From NCBI GenBank assembly GCA_900617975.1, contig UZAE01013857.1:1-15271 (forward strand): DNA of 15,271 nt, given 5' to 3'. The DNA comes from Rodentolepis nana. Lineage: Eukaryota; Platyhelminthes; Cestoda; Cyclophyllidea; Hymenolepididae. The notes beneath the pieces were generated by a model. That model was not told the DNA's origin. It saw nothing but the letters and a program-made list of their open reading frames with translations, and made no database searches. Shown piece by piece: positions 1-8,389 of the stretch. The translations under genes and the position numbers were made by a program. The first letter of the stretch is position 1, and every line of letters starts with the position of its first letter.

Positions 1-132
1 CCCCCCCCCCCCCCACCTCCTCCTCCCTCGTGACTAAACTTGACTTAATACCTGTCGATGAGGCGCACTTTCTTTCCCTGTTTGATCAGAACATGCCTAA
101 ATCAATAAATGACCTTTCTGTTTTACTTGTAG

Positions 133-1074
133 ATGTTCAACCACTTATTAGAACTTGGCGCTGATCCAAATCTACGAAATTCTGAGGGAAGGACCGTGTT
201 GCATCAAGCTGTCGAGAGTCAAGAACTTGACACTGTTGTGCAACTTCTAATCCATGCGGCAGATACGAACTTGGCTGACAAACGTGGAATTTACCCCTTG
301 CATCTAGCTGTGGCTGTAAGTAAGTTACTTTAGCATGTAGATACGATATGGTGTGTACCAATTTGTCTTGGTCATAGTACCGATGGTAAGAGGGGCAACT
401 AGCTAATTGATAGGTGATTGGAGGTGATTGGTTGAGCATGCATAAAGGAGGGCATTCTATGCTATTATGGGAATGTACTAGCCTGAGTGATTGGCCAGTA
501 TTAGCAGCACCACGGAATATCCATTGATGTGGGTTCATCTCGTGACCTTGAACTTGGAAAAAACGCGAGCAATGACCTCCACTTATTAGTACATTTGATG
601 TGGGGGGGGGTGTTTGGGGGAGACGTCATGGCTGGTTAGAAGGACTACAGCCACTTTTGCTTTCGAGTGTAGCTACATTAATGTAGAACACTCTCTACCG
701 ATAGTAGGCCACCAAATTGGAGGATTATACATTCACTAGCTATTTCTAGTTTTTGACATATTTTATTTTTCTTTCTGTCTTTTTCTTTATGTCACTTTAA
801 TCGGGTGTTCTCTCCATCGTGTGTTTACTTTTTTTGGCAGAAATGTTTGGACGTCCACATTGTCTATGCGTTGATAGTTTTTGAGGCCAATGTCAATGCG
901 ACAGATGGGGAAGGCTTGTCACCACGCCACTGGCTCTGTCATCATGAGTCTGGCATGTAGGTGATCTCTTTCTCTCCTTCACACACACACACACACACAC
1001 ACGCCAATAAATGTACAGGAAGATAATGACTCTAATATTTATTCCCTTTTTAGATATCAAAGAAGTTCAATGAG
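133..1074 (+). CDS. PLA2G6: PLA2G6 exons 1-3: terminal ankyrin repeats and a 21-nt microexon
   Basis: Exon 133-315 follows acceptor TTTACTTGTAG and ends at donor GTAAGT with phase 0. It encodes ankyrin motifs such as LLELGADPN and YPLHLAVA. Exon 841-956 follows TTTTTTGGCAG and carries [19 protein letters not shown], another ankyrin turn. Its donor GTAGGT leaves phase 2 and avoids an in-frame TAG. Exon 1054-1074 is only 21 nt, lies between acceptor TTTTTAG and donor GTGAGC, and encodes YQRSSM plus two split codons. It joins in frame to the exon at 2232 to give [15 protein letters not shown], which matches the helix that follows the last ankyrin repeat in the family. In this family the ankyrin repeats are thought to support oligomerisation. 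Confidence 0.85.
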
Positions 1075-4000
1075 GTGAGCTAATGTATTCTTACATTAAT
1101 TAGTCCAATGCATGCTTTTCGTCTTTTACTTCACAAATCTACTATTTCACTTTTACTCCCATTAGTGTGGATGTTTTATAATCTGATTTACCTGATCTCA
1201 AACGTTAAGTCATGACTTTCTGTGTTAACTGGATGCAAGTGACCTTCTGCGCAGAAATCTTTCTGACTGTTACTCCAGACGCTTCGAAATATCTTGAAAG
1301 AGATTCATGGTGGATCAATCGCGCAGTCCTACAGAAAAATGACATTCATTTGGAGATGCTGGAGACAATAAATAATCTTTCCATGAAAACTTGAATCAAT
1401 AATTTGTTTTTACTTATTCATTAAGTTGTTGTAATCGTTGTTGGAATGTGCTAGATTACAGAGTCCGTTGCCTTGCATAAGTTGGGAGTAAAGCCCATCT
1501 TGTTATGCCATTTTATTGATTTCATTTCTATTTTTTCCATCTCAACTAACCAATGGCTCTGTCCTTGTTTACCATTCTTATCGCATTACTCTTCTGTCCA
1601 ATCCTTGTAATAATCGCCGATGATTGGCCAATTTTGTAGTCAAACTCAGGAGAATTTGGAAGTGAATCCAAAGGATAAACAGTCCTCTTTTGATTAATGT
1701 TCATTATCATTGATCCCACATTTTTGGGCTCGAGACTGTCACGTTGAAATTGGTTTGATTTTCCCTTTAGACCAATTTTGACACCACCTGAAATTTCTTA
1801 TTGCGCTTTGTATTACTTGGGTGCTCCTTTGTTTCATTTTTTCTTCAATACTCTATTACTAACGCACTTTTGTACCTAGTCATGGGACTCGAATTCATAT
1901 CCTTGGGCGCACATCATTATCTTTGAGCTTTGTTAACTTTGCGCTTTTTTATTCGCTTGGAAGGTGAATTTGCCAATTCTACCCAAATCTTTTGACCCTT
2001 TTATTTCGTTTATTTTTCTCATTCCTATAAGTAGCATATCGGTGGGATTCGAACTCGTGCCTAATGACCCCATTAGCTTTGATAATATAACATGATTACT
2101 GTGTATAAGTGTCAATACTAATTATTCTGGTGCCCATCTTCCCTTATTGTGCTTTGCATCTACTGAAACATTTAAGTAGTGTCCTGAAACTTTGGCTTTA
2201 CCTGTTTATTTTGCTTTGTTCTTCAATCTAGAGACAAAATCCTCTACGCTCTTGACGTTGTTCAAGCAAAAAGATGCCCCTTGGGTCAAGCTAATTGCAC
2301 TTCCGGCTGTATCAGTCCTCTCTCTGTGTCACGAAAACAATCGACATTCACGGGTGGTATTGCTGGAGATGAAGCACAGAATCTTCAAACCTCCCTCGAG
2401 CCTTCTCGATCCAAGAGCTTTAGCTATCTCACTCAGCTCCTTCAAGATACGCCCTTCGCCTCTGCTCTATGCCGTTCCACTGATGATCTCACGGTAGCTG
2501 AATTATTTAATGGAACACCTCCTGACCCTGTTCTATCGAATACTAATCTCACTCAGGATCGTAAGTTCGTAGCCTTCATATGGACCTCTTGTCCCTAGCC
2601 TCTAATAGATGTATATAGTGTAGTAATGTCCAAACTTTCAGACTTATTAATCTTAATTTTTCTCGCTTCATTTTAGTTGATAACGACCTCTTCCTTTATC
2701 TCGCTGGTCGAGGCTCCCCGTCCAGCTCATCTCGTTGTACCTCACCCAGAAAACGTAGTTCTGCTCCTGAAGTTCGACCGTCCAGAGGCTTCGACTCCTC
2801 AATAATGTCTACCGTTAGAGAGGAAGTCGATCTTGAGTCCCAAGATTCCTCATGTTCCCCCTCCAATATCGAGTCGCCGCCCCCTGAAACTGTGGAATTT
2901 CCAGTCAACAGCACTTGTCAAGACAATCAGCCTGGGGCGGAGGAAAGATGTTCCAGTCCGACTACAGCTCAAAAGACAACGGACTCGTGGTTCCGACGCA
3001 CGGTTTTATCTCGATTTCTCTCCACAGTGATGCCCGGTCTCGATAGCCTAATGATGACTGATGTACCGACGGTGCCAATTATTGAAGGTGTGGATGCACC
3101 TCCAAATTGTCCTGACGAGGAGGAGAGAATGAATAATGGTTGCCTTGAATCGGATCCAAGCTCCGTCAATGTTAGTGTTTCATCATTATTTCTTACTTTC
3201 CACATTTTCTGTTAGTCCTGACCACAGTTATGCAAAGAACTGTTAAAATTACAAGTACCAGGAATGCCATAGGATTTGCTTTGTAATGTCCTTTTATTTC
3301 AAAGTTCAAGGGGTGTGCGATAGACTTACCTCCACGTGGTGTACCCTGGGCAACGTATACTCATACGGCAAAAAAGTCTTTTAATCGCCAGCTGACTTCT
3401 GGCTTCAAACTACCATGACCCCACTCTATGACATATTCGACTTCTTTCACAGTACTCACCTCACCTTTTTTCTACCTTTGTGTGTCTTTTTTCCATCTTT
3501 GAAACACTCTTCTGTTCCCACCCCCACCTCTCGACTTGTTTCACTTTGATGTTCCTCCTCCTCTCTGTTAAGTCCGAAGTCAGCTAAACGGCTAATTTCA
3601 AAGTTCAAATTTAATAAGTAAGTGTCGCATTCAACTAATCTGCCATTATGTATTGGACATCGTGAATCAAAATTTACTCGAAGGTGGAGTCGTGGAACAT
3701 CCAATTTCGATTTTGAACTATGAATCCATCTTTTTCCAAATTCTATTCATTCCTCACCTCTTATCCAGCTCGCTTTGCCTTCCCGTCGGTTTTCATATCA
3801 TTCCAATTCAGCTTCTATTAATTAGCACCGCTTGAGATAATGGATCATATCACACTTTGCTATAATGGTGCCCAGTATTTGTCCATCTAGAATAGGTTAT
3901 TCAGTGGAGAAATTTTTGTATGTTCATATACTATTCAACTTTTTTGTTTCTTGTTTTGCAGTCTGTGATTGTTCCTCCCTGCGTAAATATCTCCAACCCA

Positions 4001-6872
4001 AGGTTAGCTGGCATCCCTGAAATTCAAGGTAAGCAAGACATTCACCAACAGGAAGATCAACACAGTGAATCTACAGACACCTTTCACACCGTTGAGAATC
4101 AAAACTCACACGACGATGACCACGTACATCAATGGAGTCGATCAATCGACGGCTGTTCAGGTCTTCCTGGTGTTCCCTGTTGTCTGGAACGAAATGCTCT
4201 CTCTCTTGCTGCCCAACATGAAGGTGTTCTACTTGGTTTTTGTCAGTAGTTGATAAATCTCGATTCCCAATTTCTATCTTCGACTTTCTTTACTAGTGGT
4301 AAATGGAATTTCTCACACAAGTCTTCCGACTGCTAATCTCAAGAATCTGTGCGAACCTTCTACCGCTTCTTCCTCAAGAAGCAGTTCATTGAATAATCTC
4401 CAGCGAGATCCTGAAGGCTTCAGAGTTAGTAGACGAGGTTACCGTGTACTCTGTCTGGACGGTGGAGGTATTCGAGGACTGGTTTTGTGTCAAGTGCTCC
4501 GCGCCATTGAACGTGCTGCTGGTCGACCTATACGGGATCTCTATGATTGGATAATTGGTGAGCTCTTTTCATCATTAAGGAAGATCGATGTCAGCCTCAT
4601 TTTTGTCGGCATTAGCAGCACCAGGACCTAAATAAATTCTAAGAACTTCCCCCAGTTATTCTGGCCTACCATAAATGGTCTTCATTTCCTAGGAACTTCA
4701 ACGGGGGCTATGCTGGCTCTGAATTTGGTTCAAGGCAAGTGTGTACGCTATAACCGATGCTTGTACTTCCGAATGAAGGAGAAGATCTTCGTGGGAAACC
4801 GACCCTATCCAACAGAAGGGTTGGAGAGTCTTCTTCGTGAGGAATTTGGTGAGACCCCCGTCATGACAGATATTCCGGATGTGAGGTAGGCCTACAAATC
4901 TTTGAAAAAAAGGAAATATTTTGTTTTCTCTAACTTGAACAATTCTTGTCTTTTGGAATATCGAAGTTAAACTCTTCTATTTATTGAGATAGTTCCCATC
5001 GAAATGTTGCTCTATATCATTTCATTCTTCTATGTTGTTTTTTTTTGCAATGACTTCCTCTTGGAGGCTTAAAACTAGTTTCTACTTTTTTTGTTCCCTT
5101 ATGTGCAGAGTTTCAGTGACAGCTCTGCGTGGAGACCACTTCCCTCCACGTCTTCATATGTTTCGCAACTATCCTGCCCCCTACGAGAAGATGGAACGCC
5201 TGGTTAGTGAACTAATGGAAGCAAAGTCCACTCCAATCACTGCCGATTCCCCTCCTACCGCTCCTTCTGGCAAATTGGTAGCCCATTCTTCCAGCTCCAC
5301 CTCAAATCTATCTACCGCCACCGCTGGTGATGCCCCCACCAAAATTAACACGGCTCCCACTTCTCTTTCCGGTTCCGACAATTCACTTTCCACCGATGCC
5401 TCCTACAAGCGTCTGTTGGTCACTTGTCTGCATGATCTCCTTGGAGATACTGCCAGGGAGGTTGGCCGAAACGGAGATGATGAATCAGACCTTCAGGAGA
5501 CTATAGTCTCCATGCTATCCTCTTTTTCACGGCGATATGTCTATACCTCCAAAGGTACCAACCAAATTGTGCCAAACAGTGAGGTGGTGAGTTGAAATAC
5601 AAACGTGTATTCTAATAGTTCTCTTTTGTTCACGTTGACGGTCCTTAAATAGTTGAGAGTTGTAGGGCTGGAATTGGTGACTTACGTGGTGAAATTAGAT
5701 TCCCCTACCTTTCGTTGTGATTAAAGTCGATCGCTTTGAAATTTCAGCCAGTCTGGAGAGCAGCACGAGCATCAGGAGCCGCGCCAAGTTACTTCCGAGC
5801 TTGCGGTCCATATCTCGACGGCGGACTCATTTCCAACAACCCAACAATAGACCTCCTCACAGAATCGCAAGAACTCAATATTGTTCGGCGTCTTCGGGTA
5901 TGTTTACTCTCTCGCCATCTCTAACCCCATTTTCCACATTGGTAATATCATTTACTAATTTATTTATACCAAATGGCAGGCGTTTTGTTAGTAATCATTA
6001 GCCCTTTAGTTGACTTCGGACTTCATGGAAGGGAGGATGGGGGGGTGAAACAGAAGAGTGTTTCAAAGATGTAAAAGAGACAGACATAAAGGTAGAGGGA
6101 AAAGGGTGAGGTGAGTACTGTGGAAGGGTTCGAATATGACACAGTCAGTGGGGTTATGGTAGTTTGAAGTGAGAAGTCAACTGCCAGTTAATGGCCGTTT
6201 TTGCCGTATGAGTATACGTTTCCTAGGGTGCACCACGTGGAGGTAAGTCCATCGAACACCCCCTGGTAGTATCATTAATGTTGATGCCGTCTCTTTTCTG
6301 TTTTAAGCACGAGCCTACTATCCCCATCGCTTGTGTCACTTCGCTGGGCACTGGTCGGGCTCCACTTCGTGAAGTTCAACAGTTAGATGTCTTCAGGCCT
6401 CAAAATATGTCGGAAGCTTATCGCGTGGCCCTTGGAGTAACAGAACTTTCGAGAATGCTCGTGGAAATGGCCACTATGTCTGAGGGTAAGATGAGATTCT
6501 CAATGGCCCTTTACTCCCATGAATAGCTATTCATGCGTGAATAGGTGGTAATATTTGCTTCCCACTTCCAATTCCTCATCTACTCTCTCTCTAGGTCGAG
6601 TTGTAGAACGTTCTCGGGCATGGTGCAACTCCTTGGGTATTCCATTCTTCCGATTCTCCCCTCTTCTCTGCGAAACCATCGCCCTCGACACGAAGAATGA
6701 ACGCCCTATTCTACAAATGCTATGGGAGACTGAGGCCTACCTATGCAACTGTCAGGATCGTATTCTCAAATTGGTGGATTCGCTGCTTGGAATGCCTTCC
6801 GATGCCCCCACCTCGTCTTCTCATTCGGACACCCCAGAAGAACTTGACCTTTCCTCGAAATTTTCATTTTAA
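133..6872 (+). CDS. PLA2G6: Calcium-independent phospholipase A2 (group VI), 3' part, 12 exons
   Basis: This family hydrolyses the sn-2 acyl bond of glycerophospholipids without calcium and acts in membrane remodelling and lipid signalling. Exons: 133-315, 841-956, 1054-1074, 2232-2560, 2677-3170, 3962-4223, 4297-4557, 4693-4885, 5109-5586, 5748-5897, 6308-6485, 6595-6872. All junctions are GT..AG and phases match, giving 2943 nt (980 codons plus TAA). Order in the visible part: ankyrin repeats (about 1-115), long Ser/Pro-rich linker (to about 515), patatin-type lipase. Motifs are [15 protein letters not shown] (oxyanion loop, DGGG 523-526), GTSTG (556-560, nucleophile Ser558), [25 protein letters not shown] (catalytic Asp803) and SLGTGRAP. 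Collinearity with mammalian iPLA2-beta is clear through the catalytic half. N-terminal exons are missing at the left edge. Least certain is the 3' end of exon 6. Linker and catalytic domain are longer than in the mammalian enzyme. Confidence 0.93.
316..840 (+). other. PLA2G6 intron 1
   Basis: GTAAGT donor and a T-rich acceptor ending GGCAG. It contains a G-run at 602-610. The 12-mer TTAGCAGCACCA near 500 recurs near 4611 in intron 7, too short to call a repeat family. A minus-strand open frame overlaps exon 1 and this intron without any recognisable protein. No RNA gene is seen. Confidence 0.7.
980..1002. repeat. (CA)n microsatellite in PLA2G6 intron 2
   Basis: A perfect CA/AC dinucleotide run of about 23 nt sits in the 97-nt intron between exons 2 and 3. 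It is likely length-polymorphic. Confidence 0.95.
1075..2231 (+). other. PLA2G6 intron 3 (1157 nt)
   Basis: GTGAGC donor and TTCAATCTAG acceptor. The removal of this whole block is supported because the microexon and the exon at 2232 join in frame into a family-conserved segment. The open frame at 1212-1394 has a plausible upstream acceptor but breaks phase on both sides, so it is not an exon. The 3' half holds degenerate tRNA-like repeats, described separately. Confidence 0.75.
1797..2164 (-). repeat. Degenerate tRNA-like (SINE-type) dimeric repeat
   Basis: On the minus strand two T-arm/box B-like words appear about 160 nt apart. CGAGTTCGAATCCCACC (2041-2057) is near the GGTTCGANTCC consensus, and a diverged partner with GAATTCGAGTCCC lies at 1881-1898. 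On the plus strand both are followed by related flanks (CATTATCTTTGAGCTTTG and CATTAGCTTTGATAATAT). The plus-strand word TTGCGCTTTGTATTACTTGG (1801) has diverged relatives near 1938 and 2146. This suggests an old tRNA-derived SINE dimer. The T-stem does not pair well, so no functional tRNA is implied. Confidence 0.35.
2232..4557 (+). CDS. PLA2G6: PLA2G6 exons 4-7: extended linker and start of the lipase domain
   Basis: Exons 2232-2560, 2677-3170, 3962-4223 and 4297-4557 encode visible residues of about 107-556. The first residues ([11 protein letters not shown]) are recognisable. Then comes about 390 residues rich in Ser, Pro, Thr and acidic residues with no family motif, until [15 protein letters not shown] in exon 7. 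Mammalian iPLA2-beta has a much shorter connection here, so most of the linker looks lineage-specific. Exon 7 ends inside the glycine codon of GTSTG. In exon 6 a stronger internal donor (CAAG then GTAAGC, cut after 4028) also joins exon 7 in frame. The reading to 4223 is therefore one of two possible forms. Confidence 0.72.
3171..3961 (+). other. PLA2G6 intron 5 with SINE insertion
   Basis: GTTAGT donor, acceptor TTGTTTTGCAG. The first half carries a plus-strand SINE-like copy (3310-3594) with its duplication. The remainder to 3961 is AT-rich with no recognisable feature. Confidence 0.8.
3310..3594 (+). mobile_element. SINE-like element copy A, 3'-truncated, TSD-flanked
   Basis: It starts GGGGTGTGCGATAGAC and follows the family order: CCACGTGG palindrome, ACTCATACGGCAAAAAAGTC, GACTTC repeats, CATATTCGAC, pyrimidine-rich stretch, TCACTTTGATGTTCCTCC. 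It stops at GGCTA and lacks the last about 40 bp and the A-rich tail seen in other copies. The 14 bp ATTTCAAAGTTCAA is exact at 3296-3309 and 3595-3608. The insertion is therefore complete although its 3' end is missing. Confidence 0.85.
4693..6872 (+). CDS. PLA2G6: PLA2G6 exons 8-12: catalytic Ser/Asp dyad and C-terminus
   Basis: Exon 8 (4693-4885) starts after TTCCTAG and completes [12 protein letters not shown] with the nucleophile serine, then [16 protein letters not shown]. Exon 9 (5109-5586) carries the [10 protein letters not shown] strand and then about 130 residues of low-complexity sequence with no counterpart of that length in the mammalian enzyme. Exon 10 (5748-5897) has the [11 protein letters not shown] segment and the dyad aspartate in DGGLISNNP. 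Exon 11 (6308-6485) has SLGTGRAP and LDVFRPQN. Exon 12 (6595-6872) has [15 protein letters not shown] and LWETEAYL, then a Ser-rich tail ending KFSF and TAA. Both catalytic residues are present, so the enzyme is predicted active. Confidence 0.92.
5898..6307 (+). other. PLA2G6 intron 10 with antisense SINE
   Basis: GTATGT donor and TTCTGTTTTAAG acceptor. Almost the entire intron is a reverse-oriented SINE-like copy (5953-6263) with its duplications. Only about 42 nt at the 5' side and 31 nt at the 3' side are not element or duplication. Confidence 0.85.
5953..6263 (-). mobile_element. SINE-like element copy B, near full length, TSD-flanked
   Basis: Read on the minus strand it runs from GGGGGTGTTCGATGGAC through CTCCACGTGGTGCACCC and the family body to CGCCTGCCATTTG and a short TATAAATAAATTAG tail. 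On the plus strand the flanks are TGGTAATATCATT (5940-5952) and TGGTAGTATCATT (6264-6276), a 13 bp target-site duplication with one mismatch. The insertion is older than copies E and G by that measure. Confidence 0.88.
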
Positions 6873-7084
6873 CTCTTTTTTTCGGGATTTTCTTTTTCTA
6901 ACCCCAGAAATATTTATTTACGCGTTCCACTCCTCTCTTTTTGAACTATGAAGTTGCTATCTCTCTCTCTCTCCCTCACTCTGCGTGATCTGATACTTTT
7001 CATATATAAAAATACTCTTTTTTTTGTAACTTTGGACAAATTTTAGTTGGAAAACATTTTTTTCTCACTTCTTTCATTAATAAA
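6873..7084 (+). other. PLA2G6 3' untranslated region (inferred)
   Basis: T-rich sequence after the TAA stop, including a (CT)n run near 6958-6978. The first canonical AATAAA is at 7079-7084, about 207 nt past the stop, and is the best candidate polyadenylation signal. Confidence 0.6.
7079..7084 (+). terminator. Candidate polyadenylation signal AATAAA for PLA2G6
   Basis: Exact hexamer downstream of the PLA2G6 stop and ahead of the first downstream SINE copy. The match is direct; its use is inferred. Confidence 0.5.
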
Positions 7085-7419
7085 TCCTTTAAGGTTTTAT
7101 ATGTTAAATGGCTTTGCTTTTCCTTTGGCCCCTGAATCGGGTTCTTCAAAAAAATGTATTTGTGTTGATTACTATTGGAGGGAATACAATCGATTGGGTA
7201 TATATATATATTGATCGTGTATTTTTAGGTGAGGTTGGGGGGTAAGAGTATGGCTGAGGTGTCAGACTTTAAGTTCTTACGATTTTCATTTCTCCACAAG
7301 GTGGAAAAGAGGCCGCTGACTGTAGAGTTTCAAGAGATGCAGCGATGGAGAGCGGGGTGGGGGGGGATAAGGTTGCTTGTGGCGAATCGTGTCTCCACGA
7401 GGAGGAATAGATGGGATTA
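7085..7419. other. Intergenic, no gene recognised
   Basis: Contains a short (TA)n run (about 7199-7210) and G-rich patches (7235-7242, 7357-7368). Overlapping short minus-strand frames at 7269-7502 have no recognisable domain and run into the SINE copy, so I do not call a gene. Confidence 0.6.
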
Positions 7420-7431
7420 TATTTGGAATGT

Positions 7432-7738
7432 GGGGTGTGTGATAGACTTGCCTCCATGTGGCGCACCCTGGACAACATATTCTCATACGGCAAAACGTCC
7501 ATTAACCGATAGTTGACTTCTCATTTCAAGCTACCATCACCCCACTGTATGTCCTATTCGACTACTTTCACAGTACTCATCTTACCCTTTCTCAGCCTTT
7601 GTTCTATCTGTCTTTTTTACATCTGTGATTCATTACGTTTTGTCACTTTGATGTTCCTTCACCTCTATGAAGCCTGAAGTCAATTAAAGGGCTAATGATA
7701 ACTATCAAAATGCCTGCCATTTGATATAAATAAATCAA
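7432..7738 (+). mobile_element. SINE-like element copy C, full length, TSD-flanked
   Basis: Starts GGGGTGTGTGATAGAC and contains ACTCATACGGCAAAACGTCC, CCCACTGTATGTCC, TTTGATGTTCCT and AAAGGGCTAATGATAACTAT. It ends in ATTTGATATAAATAAATCAA. Flanks are TATTTGGAATGT (7420-7431) and TATTTGGAACGT (7739-7750), a 12 bp duplication with one mismatch. Confidence 0.87.
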
Positions 7739-7750
7739 TATTTGGAACGT

Positions 7751-8167
7751 AACGCAAATAGGGTCAGATGACGTCAAACGTTCTATCAGGTACAACTCAG
7801 TGAGTGGGCTTTATGGCACCTAATTGAAGTGCTTGGCAATTTCAAAACCAGATGCAAATTCTAATTTTTTGAATAGACGACACAATTTCCACTAGAACTC
7901 TCTCTAAGTCATTTGCTATCATGTCAGTAAAAATCAAATGAATTCTTCTCTACCCTGATGGTCAAGTAAAAAACAAAATTTTGATACGTTTTTAGCTTTC
8001 CTCTCTCCATGGCCTATGGCCATTTTTGTCGACATTGGTCTAGGCAATTACCGGTATTTTCCGAAAATCCGTCTAGGGCGGTTAAACGGAAAATTGCATT
8101 TCATGAAACTCACTTTGGAACCGAATAAGCGATAATACAGAGGTAACATATTTCACCTGCGAAAAAC
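7751..8167. other. Intergenic, nothing recognised
   Basis: AT-rich sequence without long open frames, RNA-gene boxes or tandem repeats that I can support. A stretch near 8020 (ATTTTTGTCGACATTGG) resembles one near 4602 (ATTTTTGTCGGCATTAG) in PLA2G6 intron 7, perhaps an old shared repeat fragment. Confidence 0.5.
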
Positions 8168-8389
8168 ATTTATTTATTTATAGCAAACATGACTTCGGGT
8201 TTCACAGAGGGAGGGGAGGAACATCAAAGTCACAAAAAGTCGAGTGGAGGAGGGGGGTGGTACAGAAGAGTGATTCACTGATGTAAGAGAAACAAAGGTA
8301 GAGAAAAAGGTAAGGTGAGTTCCGCGAAAGTGGTCGAATACGACATAAAGTCGGATCATGATAATTTTATGTCAGAAGGCAACTGCTTT
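8168..8389 (-). mobile_element. SINE-like element copy D, 5'-truncated and internally deleted
   Basis: On the minus strand it begins around GCAGTTGCCTTCTGACAT, lacking the first about 80 bp of the family. It continues through GTCGTATTCGACCACTTTC and CACTTTGATGTTCCTCC to GAAGTCATG and a TATAAATAAATAAATG tail. About 40 bp before the tail is missing compared with copies C and E. No target-site duplication is apparent, so this is an old or rearranged copy. Confidence 0.75.

Noticed and set aside
137..538. 133-codon minus-strand open frame
   Set aside because: It lies antisense to a well-supported ankyrin exon and intron 1 and shows no domain.
1212..1394. Possible PLA2G6 exon with acceptor CTTCTGCGCAG at 1254
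   Set aside because: Joining the microexon to it gives an early stop in the required phase, while joining to 2232 gives the family-conserved segment.
2039..2100. Functional tRNA gene on the minus strand
   Set aside because: The T-loop word is good, but the T-stem mispairs and no acceptor stem or A box can be found.
7269..7502. Minus-strand open frames just after PLA2G6
   Set aside because: Pro/Ser-rich, two frames overlap, they extend into SINE copy C, and no splice or domain support is visible.
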